NCBI GenBank assembly: GCA_964619055.1 | Contig: CAZUDB010000011.1 | Coordinates: 1 to 64,000 of the forward strand | Direction of reading: 5' to 3' | Source: CAYVUM01 sp964619055 | GTDB lineage: Bacteria; Pseudomonadota; Alphaproteobacteria; Rhodospirillales; Defluviicoccaceae | Length of the DNA: 64,000 bases | In this document: one piece after another, positions 37,103 through 47,227 of the stretch | Layout: every line of letters starts with the position of its first letter | Position numbering within the stretch: position 1 is the first letter of the stretch | Program-made: the position numbers and the translations under genes | The notes under the pieces: model-generated | What the model saw: the letters and a program-made list of their open reading frames with translations, nothing else | The model's database searches: none | What the model was told of the DNA's origin: nothing

Positions 37103-40100
37103 ATGTCGCAGCAATCAAATTCTGATGTGCCCGCAAAGGCAGATTCGTCCACCGTCGAAACCGATGGCGGGGACGCTTTTGCGTCACACACTGGCATGGA
37201 CGGGCCTGTTAACGTGGCGATGCTCCACAGCGCGGCTGGAAGCTCGGATGCCGACGACCACGGGGCTGAGGCGCCAACACACGGCTTGAGCGGGCCCACA
37301 CTGCAGATTGCCCAGGCCGGTTCCATGCCCACTCAGGAACCGATCGGCAACGTCGATAAGCTCGAGGGTGAAGCGACGGCGACCCGTATCGACGGCCAAG
37401 TCGTAAGTCTCGATGTCGGCACCCCAATGTTCCAGGGCGATGTCGTCCAAACCGGGCCCGACAGCCAGATCCGCCTTGCTTTTATCGATGATACGGTGGC
37501 ATCGCTCGGGGCCTCCAGCGAACTGATCCTCGATGAATTGGTCTACGATCCAGGCTCGGAAAGTGGCTCCTTAGGCTTTTCGGCCGTGGGCGGCGTGTTT
37601 GTATTCGTCAGTGGTGCGATCGCAAAGACCGACCCAAACGCCGTGACGATCGATACGCCCGCAGCCAGCATTGGCATTCGCGGCACCACGTTTTATTTGC
37701 GCGTCGAAGAAGACCCCTTGACGGGTCAGATCGGGTCATCCGTGTTGCTGACGCCGGACCTGGACAGTGACGATCTCGGCGAGATTGTGCTCATCAACGC
37801 GACCGGCGCCTTTACCGTAAACACCGACACCAACACGATTTCGGTTGCGTCTTTCGACAGTGAGCCGGAGGTGCTGCCGCAGGACGCGATCTTCATCAAT
37901 GATATCGGCTTGCAGCAATTGTTGGAATTTGCGGAAAGCTTAAATCTGGAAACCCAGGGCGATCCAGGATCAACAGAAGTTACTGGCGTGTTTGGGGTGC
38001 CGGAAGGTCTTTATCGGGTCAGTTTCTATGATGAGCCACCGGGCAGCTTATTTGGCGAAACCGAGCAGACGGACTCCGGATCAGAGACACCGGCGCGTGG
38101 ATTTTTTAGTCAAAATATCCTTGATGCCGAACAATCTTCAAGTCAACCCAGAACGGAACAACAAACTAACCCTGTGGCACTGGAAGCCCTTGTTGACAGC
38201 AATAATTCGGGACCGGCGACCAGCACCGAGATCATCGTTGCCCCGGCCACCTTTCCTATCGCTGGATCGCCAGATCTTCTAGAGGACGCCACGCTTGCAA
38301 TTCCGACGGCCGAATTGCTGGCCCAAGTCCCCAATATGGCCGCTGATCCCACGCTCCAAGTTGTCGGTGTCTCGTCCGATGGAACAAGCGGAACAGCTTC
38401 TTATCAACCCGGTGATGGGTTCGTCGTCTATAATCCAAGCGGTGCTTTCAACTCGTTGGGTGAGGGTGAGACCACGACCGATACCTTCAGCTTTACAGTT
38501 GAAAACGGTGTCGGCGTCCGGGGTGTCGGCGATGTAACGGTTACGATCACCGGCGAAAATGATGCGCCGGTGGCCGGCGCTGACAGTGTTGCAGATACGA
38601 CGGGTGCGTTGTTCGAGGATGGTGAACTCATCATCGATGTCGTGACGCTGCTCAGTAATGATGCTGACGTTGACCTGATTGACCAGGCGGCTCTCAAGGT
38701 CATTGGCGTATCGCCTTTGAATACGGTCGGAGCCGTTTCGTTCGATGCGGGCTCGGGCAAGGTTTTGTATGAGACGAATGAGGCCTTCGAATTTCTCACG
38801 GGTGGTGAGACGGCAAGCGATACTTTCCAGTATGTCGTCGAGGATACTGCAGGCGATCGGAGCATCGGCGTAGTCACCGTTGCGATTACGGGCGTGAACG
38901 ATGCGCCGGTTGCGGCGTCGGCCGGCAACGCGGCGGGCGGTGACGAGGACACGGTGATTGAGGGCGTGGTGCCGGCGGCGTCGGACGTGGACGACGGGTC
39001 GGAGGGTCTGCGTTACACGCTGTTGGGCGATGCGGTGCCGGGTCTGACGCTGGCCGACGACGGGAGTTTCCGCTACCAGCCGGCGGCGGATTTCAACGGC
39101 GATGTGCGGTTCCAGTACGCGGTTGTGGACGCGGCGGGTGCGGCGAGCGCGCCGCAGGAGTTTGTGATCACGGTTGAGCCGGTGAACGATGCGCCNNNNN
39201 NNNNNNNNNNNNNNNNNNNNNNNNNNNNNNNNNNNNNNNNNNNNNNNNNNNNNNNNNNNNNNNNNNNNNNNNNNNNNNNNNNNNNNNNNNNNNNNCGGCG
39301 AGCGCGCCGCAGGAGTTTGTGATCACGGTTGAGCCGGTGAACGATGCGCCGGTTGCGGCGTCGGCCGGCAACGCGGCGGGCGGTGACGAGGACACGGTGA
39401 TTGAGGGCGTGGTGCCGGCGGCGTCGGACGTGGACGACGGGTCGGAGGGTCTGCGTTACACGCTGTTGGGCGATGCGGTGCCGGGTCTGACGCTGGCCGA
39501 CGACGGGAGTTTCCGCTACCAGCCGGCGGCGGATTTCAACGGCGATGTGCGGTTCCAGTACGCGGTTGTGGACGCGGCGGGTGCGGCGAGCGCGCCGCAG
39601 GAGTTTGTGATCACGGTTGAGCCGGTGAACGATGCGCCCGTGTTGGCCAGTGGCGCGTTGCAAACCGTCGAAGACGCCGGCTTGAGCCCGCTGGGATTTG
39701 AGGCGCCCGTCGACGTGGACGACGATCCGCTGACGATCACAGTTCTCGAGCTACCATCGATTGGAACCGTTCGCGACGCCAACGGCGCGGTCGTGGGCCT
39801 TGGTGACGAGATTGCCTCAGATGCGGTGGCCGGTCTTGCCTACGAGGCACCCACGGCGCTCGGCGAGGATGCCGATGCTGGGCAGGTAAGGGTTTTGGTT
39901 TCAGACGGAACCGAAGAAATCCAAGCGACCGTCGCGGTGAGCGTTGCAGCGAGGGATGATGGTCCAGTGGCCCGTCAGGATTTCTTCCGCAACGACTTAC
40001 TGTTCCGGCCCGACGACCTGCTCCGCAACGATACCGACGGTGATGGTGGAGACACGTTGCGCTTCGTCGGAGTGCCGGAGTCGGTAGACGTGTCCGATCC

Positions 40101-40443
40101 GTTTGCCTACCGGGAGGCATTCCTGTCATTTGCTGAGTTGGATCTGTCTTCTCTGGACGGACAGCTCGTCTTTGACCTGAACACGGACCAAATCCGGTAT
40201 CTACCGCCCGGCGGCGAGTACAGCAACATGGCGGTGGACGAGGATAGGCAAGTGTTTTTCGACCGCTTCAGCTATACGGTCACTGACTCGAGCGGCGAAA
40301 CAGCAACGGCGACAGGTGAATTCAGGCTAAGCGTCAGCCGCTTTGACGGGCGGTCCGTGCCCGATGGATACCAAATCGCGCCCGCGGATGCGTCCGCTGA
40401 CACGTCCGAAATCTCTGATCATATCGCCCAGAGTTTAGGCTAA
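37103..40443 (+). CDS. FecR-domain protein with tandem cadherin/VCBS-like repeats (interrupted by assembly gap)
   Basis: A large, acidic, Gly/Asp-rich protein with no N-terminal signal peptide, as in type I secreted adhesins. After a disordered 85-residue start there is a FecR-type beta domain (SLDVGTPMFQGDVVQTG, DTPAASIGIRGTTFYLRV). Then come VCBS/cadherin-like repeats, each ending in a NDAPVA-type motif, followed by at least two identical 96-residue repeats around 100 Ns. A final domain and a tail with VPDGYQ complete it. With exactly 100 Ns the frame appears to shift, but a gap of 233 + 288n bases restores both the repeat phase and the frame, so one intact gene is likely. No RTX nonapeptides or T1SS genes are seen here. 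Confidence 0.82.
38894..39181 (+). repeat. 288-bp tandem repeat unit, copy left of the gap
   Basis: The unit encodes 96 residues from VNDAPVAASAG to the next VNDAP. By eye it is identical at DNA level to the copy at 39337-39624. The next unit begins at 39182 and runs into the gap at 39196. Confidence 0.9.
39196..39295. other. Assembly gap (100 Ns) inside the tandem repeat
   Basis: Exactly 100 Ns, a conventional placeholder for unknown length. Both flanks are parts of the same 288-bp unit, so the gap marks a collapsed repeat. Repeat phase implies a true gap of 233 bases plus a whole number of units. Confidence 0.95.
39296..39624 (+). repeat. 288-bp tandem repeat: end of one unit plus a full unit right of the gap
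   Basis: 39296-39336 is the last 41 bases of one unit; 39337-39624 is a complete unit matching 38894-39181 base for base by eye. After 39625 the sequence diverges (VNDAPVLASGALQ), ending the identical array. Confidence 0.9.
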
Positions 40444-40467
40444 CGGGTACGAATTGTGGCCCAAACG

Positions 40468-40500
40468 AGCCAGTCAATTGGCTGAATTGGGTTAATTTTT
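40468..40500 (+). terminator. Weak terminator-like element between the two FecR-domain genes
   Basis: A short inverted repeat (AGCCA and TGGCT, 6-base loop) is followed within 13 bases by GTTAATTTTT, 25 bases past the stop of the first gene. The stem is short, so partial read-through into the next gene is likely. Confidence 0.3.
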
Positions 40501-40580
40501 CCTTTTGAACAATAGAGCCGTGTTGTAGAGTTTGGCGCTTCCTCCGCGACCTTAGGGTGCGCGGCACAGGAGAAAGTGCC

Positions 40581-43523
40581 GTGAAAGGCTCGACAGACAC
40601 CGTGGGGAGCGACACCCGCGCCAGCCCTCCCGCCAAGCTTGGGTCCTCCGTCGGTGAGTTGATCGATGGTGACGCTCCATTGGAGCCATCAACGTCCGGT
40701 GTCGCCGTTGGCCAGCTCGTAATCCTCGACGGTGTTGCTGAGCGTGTCTTCCCCGACGGTTCGCGTAGCGTGCTGAAGACAGGCGATGATGTAGATGCGG
40801 GCGACACCGTACACATCACGGGCGGGCCGGCGCTTCTGAGGCTCCATGGCGATGCTGTCCGCGTCGCGCTTGCTCCGGAAACAACTGCTTCATTTCCCGC
40901 AACGGTCGCTGAATTGGGTGGGGCTTCCGAGGACGCTCCGACAGCAAGCCTCGTGTTGAACGAGGGCGCGGCTGTCCTGCTGCCTAACATGGAGTCTGTC
41001 TGCCCATCCCCACCGCTTGCCGTCACCGCCGCGGGTACGACCGTGTCAGCCAGCTCCGTTGGCGCCTTTATTGCCGTGGTGTCAGACTTTGCTGAGTCGC
41101 TGAGCCTGATTGTCACGGATGTGGAGATCAGTTTCTGCGAAGCGCCGAGCGTGGTGATTTCGACAGGGGCTGCTGTTGCGATGATTACGGATATGGGCTT
41201 CCTGGCCCACGTCAGCGGCGCAACGGGCGAGATCTCCGTCGCCCCGATGGATGTTGCGATGGCCTTTGGAGCGCCCGGTACGCTTTTGGCCTCGTGGCTC
41301 ATCGATTGGGCCAACTCCGTCAACGGGATTTCGGATTTGTCCAAGGAGGATCTTGCGGAGCTACTGGCATTCGAAACGGCGGCCGGTGGCGAGAGCGTTG
41401 GGAGCAGCTCGGGAGCGGAGCCCGGTTTCGTTGTCGATGTGTTGCCGGTTACGTTACCGCAAGACTTTACGGTACGGCCGCCTGACGCGGTCATGCCGTT
41501 CGGCAAGCAGGTCGACGGTATAGTCAGCGAATCGGCAAACCCGCCATCGAGCGATCATTCGCCGGTGGAGATCGTGCTGACCGCACCGGCTCCGACTCCG
41601 ACCATCAGCCCCACCCGAATCCGCGTTCTCTCGCAAGATGACTGGTCATTCGTATCCGGCGGGCCATGGACCGCGTTGCTGCCGACGGCCGAGCGCTTGA
41701 CGACATCGTTCTATCGGGTCGACAGCGTTCCTGTGCAGGAAACTAGCGCGGGTGTGAATGGCTTCCTGCGCTTTCAATCTGCCGGCGATGGTCCCGGAGC
41801 CCTTGCCATGTCCATGGCAGAGTTTTCTTCGCTAGGCGGCAACAGCGAATCCGCGGCTGCAGACATGGCGGAATTCCTCGGACGCCAGTCCCTTAACGTC
41901 GCCGGCGAGGGGCATGACCCGGTGGCCGGTATGGTCGCCAAGAAGTCCGTTGGGATCGCACAGAACGATGCGATTATGTTCCGGTTTCTGTTCGATCCCG
42001 AGAATGGCAGTCGCTCGCAATCGGGAAGTGACGTCGCTTTCGTCGGTGTCGACGACGTTGTCCTGCCGATTGCCGATACCACGAAAATCGACGGAGCTGC
42101 TAGCGGTTGGCGTGTCGCCGTTGTTCATGCCGACAGCGGGATTCAGTCGTTTGCGCTCGGCCTCCTGAATCTGGGAGCGTCCACCGGTGATCCCCAGCTC
42201 CTGATTGACGATGTGAGAACCATCGCCAGGACCGAGGGGGCGATTGGCGAGGTCGTGAACATCGACGGTGAGATGTTGCAGATCATCGATGTGGTGGCCG
42301 ACCCGTCCGGCGATGCATCGGCAACGATCCTGGCGCCGCAACCGACGGCGCTTTATGACACCGCTGGTGCGATGGTGTTGTCCGGCGTGCCGTTTGCCTC
42401 CCAAGAGGCCGGTGCCGCGAGCGTTCTCGCCAACGACACCGCACCAGCACCGTCCCATACGACGCTGGTCAAAACGACGGACGATGGTTTCGGCGATATG
42501 GTTCCGTTCGACTACGCACTTCGGGTCGCGGCCGTGGACGGTAACGCCGTCGGCTCGTGGGTATCACTCGAGCAAGCGGACGGCACCTACGGTGGTCGCA
42601 TTCGGCTGTTCCGGGATGGTCACTACGAATACGACCCCGACGGTGCATTTGCCCGGCTGCCCAGAGGCGAGTTGAAGAGCGTTTCCGTCGATTACACGGT
42701 GGAGGCGGAGAGTGGTGGCTGGGACGTGGCAACTCTCACCCTGACCATTGTCGGTGATGAGATGATCGACGATTTCGAAGGCGCGTCGCCACGGGGCGAG
42801 ATCCTGGCCGCAAGCATCTTTCTTGAAGGCGTTTCCAGTGTGTCCGTTGTTGACCGATATGTGGAACCGCCGTTCGGCGACAGTCGGACCTTTGACACGC
42901 TGGACGGCACCGAGCAATTCCTACGGTTGTCGTCCTATGCATGGAACGAGACCCACTCCGTAGCGGTCGGCCGGGGGATTGGCGATTTGGTCGCCTTCAC
43001 AGGCGTCGATTTGACCGACCCCGAAAACGTGGCGACACTTGCCCGATACAACCATGAGCCGATCGGCGGGAGTGCGGTCAAGTATGACCTTGTGCTGCAA
43101 CCCGGCGACGTCTTGTCCTTCTACTGGGCTTTCGACAACGGTGATTTGCCATCTTCGGCGGGGGCGGGTGAGGTGTTCAACGACCTGGCAGCGCTGATCG
43201 TCGATGGTACGATTCATCCGCTTATCAGTGGACGGGATGTGGACCCGCCAGGGGTGGACACAAGGCCCGGGTCAACAAGCATCATGTTCACAACCTTCAC
43301 CGTTCCGTCCGACGTTTCCGGCGAGGTAAATGTTGCCTTTTGGGTTTCCGATGACGTTGCTAACCGCAATGACAACAGGTTTACGCCGGAGCCCACCACG
43401 TTGTTGGTCGATACGGTGCAGGTGAGCCCGCCGGGCAGTGTTGATGTGCCCGGTGGATATCAGGTGGTCGACCCGAGCGCCGCTGGCCCGCTGGTGACCT
43501 ATGCCGACGTCGCTGCTGGTTGA
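40581..43523 (+). CDS. Large FecR-like surface or secreted protein with jelly-roll-like domains
   Basis: A 980-residue acidic protein without a signal peptide. Residues about 40-200 resemble a degenerate FecR domain (GQLVILDGVAERVFPDGSR, KTGDDVDAGDTVHITG). Two beta-sandwich modules follow, near residues 360-560 and 750-940, each with a strand pattern of FLRF/FLRL, a hydrophobic FRFLFD or FYWAFDNGD strand, and LLIDDVRT or LLVDTVQV at the end; a cadherin/VCBS-like module (VLANDTAP, HYEYDPDGAF) lies between. The tail carries VPGGYQ, like VPDGYQ in the preceding gene. A GTG at 40581 is chosen because AGGAGA lies 7 bases upstream; a GTG at 40557 is possible. Confidence 0.8.
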   Translation: MKGSTDTVGSDTRASPPAKLGSSVGELIDGDAPLEPSTSGVAVGQLVILDGVAERVFPDGSRSVLKTGDDVDAGDTVHITGGPALLRLHGDAVRVALAPETTASFPATVAELGGASEDAPTASLVLNEGAAVLLPNMESVCPSPPLAVTAAGTTVSASSVGAFIAVVSDFAESLSLIVTDVEISFCEAPSVVISTGAAVAMITDMGFLAHVSGATGEISVAPMDVAMAFGAPGTLLASWLIDWANSVNGISDLSKEDLAELLAFETAAGGESVGSSSGAEPGFVVDVLPVTLPQDFTVRPPDAVMPFGKQVDGIVSESANPPSSDHSPVEIVLTAPAPTPTISPTRIRVLSQDDWSFVSGGPWTALLPTAERLTTSFYRVDSVPVQETSAGVNGFLRFQSAGDGPGALAMSMAEFSSLGGNSESAAADMAEFLGRQSLNVAGEGHDPVAGMVAKKSVGIAQNDAIMFRFLFDPENGSRSQSGSDVAFVGVDDVVLPIADTTKIDGAASGWRVAVVHADSGIQSFALGLLNLGASTGDPQLLIDDVRTIARTEGAIGEVVNIDGEMLQIIDVVADPSGDASATILAPQPTALYDTAGAMVLSGVPFASQEAGAASVLANDTAPAPSHTTLVKTTDDGFGDMVPFDYALRVAAVDGNAVGSWVSLEQADGTYGGRIRLFRDGHYEYDPDGAFARLPRGELKSVSVDYTVEAESGGWDVATLTLTIVGDEMIDDFEGASPRGEILAASIFLEGVSSVSVVDRYVEPPFGDSRTFDTLDGTEQFLRLSSYAWNETHSVAVGRGIGDLVAFTGVDLTDPENVATLARYNHEPIGGSAVKYDLVLQPGDVLSFYWAFDNGDLPSSAGAGEVFNDLAALIVDGTIHPLISGRDVDPPGVDTRPGSTSIMFTTFTVPSDVSGEVNVAFWVSDDVANRNDNRFTPEPTTLLVDTVQVSPPGSVDVPGGYQVVDPSAAGPLVTYADVAAG

Positions 43524-43538
43524 GGAAGGCCAATGGCG

Positions 43539-44165
43539 CTAAGGCAGGCGGACGACGGGTCCATTAGCCGCTTCCGCGTCGGCAATGTCATGAGTCACAA
43601 GCACAGCAGGCAACCCCGCTTGGCGGAGCCGGTCGAAGACCAGCATGCGGATCTCACCGCGCAGGTGAGAATCGAGTTTCGAAAAGGGCTCATCCAACAG
43701 TACCGCCCGCGGATTCGACAGCAGCACCCGGAGCAGCGCGACCCGGGCTTTCTGGCCGCCCGATAGGGTAGCTGTATCGCGGTTGGCGAAACCATCCAGC
43801 CCAGCGGCGCCCAAGGCTTCGTTCACTCGTGCGGCGCGATGTTTGGTTCCTGGCGGCAGCGCAAACGCCAAGTTGCCGCCAACGGAAAGATGCGGAAACA
43901 ACAACGGATCCTGAAACAGCAGGCCCATGCGCCGCTCTTCCGCCGCTGTGGCGGTCACATTGTCACCGTTCAGGAAAACCTGGCCCGACGCGCGAAACGC
44001 CGGGTCAAGAAACCCAGCGAGGTACGCCAGCAAGGTGGACTTGCCAGAGCCTGATGGCCCCATCACCGTCAAGATCTCGCCCGGCGCAACCTGAGCGTCG
44101 ACCCTGACCAGCTCGTCGTCGTCCAGCCAGATATGTACGTTTTCAAGGCGGAGGCTTTGCATCAT
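43539..44165 (-). CDS. ynjD: ABC transporter ATP-binding protein, YnjD-like
   Basis: A 208-residue ATPase with Walker A GPSGSGKST, Q-loop LLFQDPLLFPHLSVGGN, signature LSGGQKARVALLR, Walker B AVLLDEPFSKLD and the switch His in VLVTHD. It belongs to the branch serving thiamine/iron/YnjBCD-type importers with two fused permease halves. Its ATG overlaps the permease stop, and earlier in-frame codons lie inside the permease gene and are not used. It powers import by the neighbouring permease and binding protein. The substrate is unknown. Confidence 0.9.
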   Translation of the reverse strand: MMQSLRLENVHIWLDDDELVRVDAQVAPGEILTVMGPSGSGKSTLLAYLAGFLDPAFRASGQVFLNGDNVTATAAEERRMGLLFQDPLLFPHLSVGGNLAFALPPGTKHRAARVNEALGAAGLDGFANRDTATLSGGQKARVALLRVLLSNPRAVLLDEPFSKLDSHLRGEIRMLVFDRLRQAGLPAVLVTHDIADAEAANGPVVRLP

Positions 44166-45847
44166 GACCGAGAGTCCAGCATAAGCCGGCGATTTCGCCA
44201 AATCACACGTGGAACAACAAGCGCAATCGCAAAGCCCATGGCCGGTATCAGGGCCTGGACCAGCGCCCAAACGCCGATCACGCGTCGGTCGCCACCGGTC
44301 GCGAGTGCGACCGCTTCTGTGGTGATCGTGGGCATGCGGCCCGCACCGAGTAACTGTGATGGCAGGTAAAGACCAACGCTGACGGCCAAGCCAACTGCGG
44401 ATGCCGTCAGACATGGGGCCAGGAGCAGTGGCATTCGCACGGTCCAGAATCCACGATTGCTGGAGGCTCCGAGTGTTCGGGCCACCATCAACCAACGCGG
44501 ATCAAGGCGGCGATACGATTCCGAAAGTGAGAGGTAGACATAGGGTAAGACGAAAACGATGTGACCGAGCGCGACCGGCCAAAAACCAGGCTTAATGCCC
44601 ATGGATTCGACACCAATGACCAAGCCGAACAGAAACGCCACCTGCGGCACGATCAATGGCAGGTAGAGGATCCGCATGGCTATCGCGCCGGCAGGCTGGC
44701 CACGCCTGACTTCATTTTCCAAGGCCGAGAGCACGATCACGATGGAAACCAACGTCGCGATGATGCCGATTAGAACCGTCGACAGGAACGGATCGGCGAG
44801 TGACGGCCAAGCGCGCTCCCAATGGCGAAGGGTGAGTGCTTGGGGCCAGGCATCCGGAAACCGCCACACGCCGGCAACGGAGTTGACCGCTAGGCCGACC
44901 AATCCGAGGAAGGCGAGGGAGGCCGTGAGCGCCATGGCAACGGCGCCAAAGCCGGCGACGAGCCGATCCGTATAACCGCGTCCCCCGCTCTCAAGCCACG
45001 CGCGCGCCAGTCGGCCGACGAGAGCTTCCGCAAATCGCCACAGAATCAGCGCCGCGGCCGTAACGCCAAGCTGCAGCATGGCCCCGGCCGAAGCCACAAA
45101 CCGCATCGACAGCTCAGGATCATTGAGCCAGCGGACGACGGCGACGCTGAGCGTTGGCGGATTGGTGGGGCCCAGGATCAGGGCCACGTCCACGGTTGCG
45201 GACGCGAACGCGATCACCGCGTACACGGGCAGGCGGATCAGGGGGTACAATCCCGGTGCCACCGCTTTCATCCAGGCCGTCACCGGTCGGTATCCGAGCG
45301 ATCGTGCCATCGCGAGGCGGCCAGCCGCATCGATTTGGGGCAAGGCCGCCAAGCTCATCAGCAACAGGAAGGGAATCTCCTTGATGACCAGACCCGCCAT
45401 CATGGAGATCCCCCACGGGTCCTGCACGATCAGGACATCGGGTGGGCGCTCCCATCCCGTCGCCCAAAGTGATACGAGCCGCGAAAGCAATCCGGACGGC
45501 GCAATAAGAAAGGCCAGACCAAAGGCGGCGGCGGCGTGGGGCACTGACAGCAACGGCGAAATGAGCCGCTTGATCCAGGTGTAGAGTCGTGTGCCCGTGA
45601 ATCCAGCAAGAAACACGAACACAACGGCCAGGGACACGAATGTGGTCGCTAGCCCACTGATCAGGCTGACCCAGATTGATTGCGACAAACCGGGCTGGTT
45701 GAACAGCTTGACCCAAGGGTCGAGGGTCAGCGCGGTTCCCCCGATAGCCGGCATCCAGCCGAAAGCCGGCAGGATCACGCCGATCAGGCCGGCGATGATG
45801 GGGCCGACCAACAGAGCGACGGCAAGTACGGGGGCGGCTTTGAGCAT
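44162..45847 (-). CDS. ynjC: ABC transporter permease with two fused halves, YnjC-like
   Basis: A 561-residue membrane protein of two homologous permease domains (about 1-280 and 290-561), each with around six membrane segments. EAA-type ATPase contact loops are seen at ARSLGYRPVTAWMKAVAPGL in the first half and ARTLGASSNRGFWTVRMPLL in the second. The fused arrangement is that of ThiP, FbpB and YnjC. It lies between the binding protein (79 bases upstream) and the ATPase (overlapping), so the three form one importer. Confidence 0.9.
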   Translation of the reverse strand: MLKAAPVLAVALLVGPIIAGLIGVILPAFGWMPAIGGTALTLDPWVKLFNQPGLSQSIWVSLISGLATTFVSLAVVFVFLAGFTGTRLYTWIKRLISPLLSVPHAAAAFGLAFLIAPSGLLSRLVSLWATGWERPPDVLIVQDPWGISMMAGLVIKEIPFLLLMSLAALPQIDAAGRLAMARSLGYRPVTAWMKAVAPGLYPLIRLPVYAVIAFASATVDVALILGPTNPPTLSVAVVRWLNDPELSMRFVASAGAMLQLGVTAAALILWRFAEALVGRLARAWLESGGRGYTDRLVAGFGAVAMALTASLAFLGLVGLAVNSVAGVWRFPDAWPQALTLRHWERAWPSLADPFLSTVLIGIIATLVSIVIVLSALENEVRRGQPAGAIAMRILYLPLIVPQVAFLFGLVIGVESMGIKPGFWPVALGHIVFVLPYVYLSLSESYRRLDPRWLMVARTLGASSNRGFWTVRMPLLLAPCLTASAVGLAVSVGLYLPSQLLGAGRMPTITTEAVALATGGDRRVIGVWALVQALIPAMGFAIALVVPRVIWRNRRLMLDSRS

Positions 45848-45926
45848 ACGCGAGCAGGACTCTGGTGAGCCGGGCGAGACTTGGCTGATTGGCTATATGG
45901 ACGACGATCCGGCGGGTTGGTGGTCC

Positions 45927-47144
45927 TTAGCGCGCCGTATAGCGCTCGATCCAGACGGTTTCCAAGCGCTCCATCCAACTGGGATGGGGCTCCGGCACGG
46001 CCGGCTCCAGCGCCTCAGGCGGCAAGGTCGCAACACCAAGGTCGAGTGCCTCGAATCGGGCGCGATCTGCCGCGCTCAGTTTGTCCATGGACAGAACGGT
46101 CAGACCACCCCAAACGTCCGGATCCTGTTTGCGGGCCTGCGCCTCCGGCGAAAGCAGGAAATTCGCCAGGACCATGGCGCCAGCCTTATTACTGGCGTTG
46201 AACGGTATGGCGACAAAGTTGACGTTGCCGATGGTTCCACCGTCCAGCACGTAGGTACGGACCGTGTCAGGCAATTCTCCATTTGCGATGGCCGAGGACG
46301 CGTCGGCGGGACTGAACGAAAACGCAATGGCGATCTCACCGTCGGACATCAATCGTCGTAGCTTCGCGCCGTTGGCCGGAAACGTGCGGCCCTGGCGCCA
46401 GAGGTGGGGGTTAATGGCATCGACAAAACGCCAGAGCGGCGCGGCAACTGTATCGAAATCGGCCTCATGGACCGGGCGATACAGCGCCGATCTGTCTTCC
46501 GCCAACTCAATGAGTGCCTGCTTGAGGAACGTGGAGCCCAAGAAGTCGGGCGGCAATGGATAGGAAAACCGCCCAGGGTTAGCTTTTGCCCAATCCAGCA
46601 ACGCCGGCATTGTGGTCGGTGGCTCACTGATCTCTGCTGTATCATAATAGAAAACGATCTGCGCCTGTCCCCATGGGGACTCGAAGCCTTCAACCGGGAC
46701 CGTGAAGTCCTCGCGGATGGATGGATTGTTGTCGGGATCGGTCAGTGGGAAATTGGGTAAATCTTCCGCCCATGGACCGTACAATAAGCCATTTCGCTTC
46801 ATGGCTGCGAAATTCTCACCGTTGATCCAAATCAAATCCACCGATCCTTCGATCGTATTGCCGGCGGATTTCTCGGCAACGACCCGGGAGACAGCCTCCG
46901 CCGTATCGCTTAACTTGACGTGTACTACACGGACGCCGAAGCGCTCTTCGAGCCGGCGCCCCGCCCAGGCGATATAGTCGTTGATTCTCGGTTCACCGGC
47001 CCAGGCATTCCAATAAACGGTTTGGCCACGCGCTTCTTTGAGCACGCCGTCCCAGTTCTTGGGATCGAGCGCATGCGCGTTGCCAGCGATCCATAAGACG
47101 GCAAGCAGGACACAGGAAAAGACGGTGAAAACGGAACGCAACAT
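45927..47144 (-). CDS. ynjB: ABC transporter substrate-binding protein, YnjB-like
   Basis: A 405-residue periplasmic binding protein. Residues 1-26 form a signal peptide (FTVFSCVLLAVLWIAGNAHA). The mature protein starts with WDGVLKEARGQTVYWNAWAGE and contains VDLIWINGENFAAMKRNGLLYGPW and SPWGQAQIVFYYDTA, typical of the YnjB (COG4134) family. It delivers an unknown solute to the YnjC-like permease. The ATG at 47144 gives a standard signal peptide; an upstream frame start at 47180 would not. It follows the kinase gene by 83 bases. Confidence 0.9.
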   Translation of the reverse strand: MLRSVFTVFSCVLLAVLWIAGNAHALDPKNWDGVLKEARGQTVYWNAWAGEPRINDYIAWAGRRLEERFGVRVVHVKLSDTAEAVSRVVAEKSAGNTIEGSVDLIWINGENFAAMKRNGLLYGPWAEDLPNFPLTDPDNNPSIREDFTVPVEGFESPWGQAQIVFYYDTAEISEPPTTMPALLDWAKANPGRFSYPLPPDFLGSTFLKQALIELAEDRSALYRPVHEADFDTVAAPLWRFVDAINPHLWRQGRTFPANGAKLRRLMSDGEIAIAFSFSPADASSAIANGELPDTVRTYVLDGGTIGNVNFVAIPFNASNKAGAMVLANFLLSPEAQARKQDPDVWGGLTVLSMDKLSAADRARFEALDLGVATLPPEALEPAVPEPHPSWMERLETVWIERYTAR

Positions 47145-47227
47145 CGTGTGTGCTTTCCTTTGATGAACAGTGGCAGGCATCGTGCGGAGTCAGATGTCAC
47201 TTCGACGATGATCATGGGCGTTAGGTT

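Noticed and set aside
39196..39295. Possible frameshift or pseudogene in the FecR-repeat gene
   Set aside because: The break coincides with 100 placeholder Ns, and the repeat phase shows that the correct gap length restores the frame.
38894..39624. Direct repeats considered as a CRISPR array
   Set aside because: The 288-bp units are contiguous, coding and have no spacers.
47145..47227. Possible thiamine riboswitch ahead of the YnjBCD genes
   Set aside because: No CTGAGA-type conserved core or suitable stems are seen in the short gap, so a thiamine link is not supported by an RNA element.
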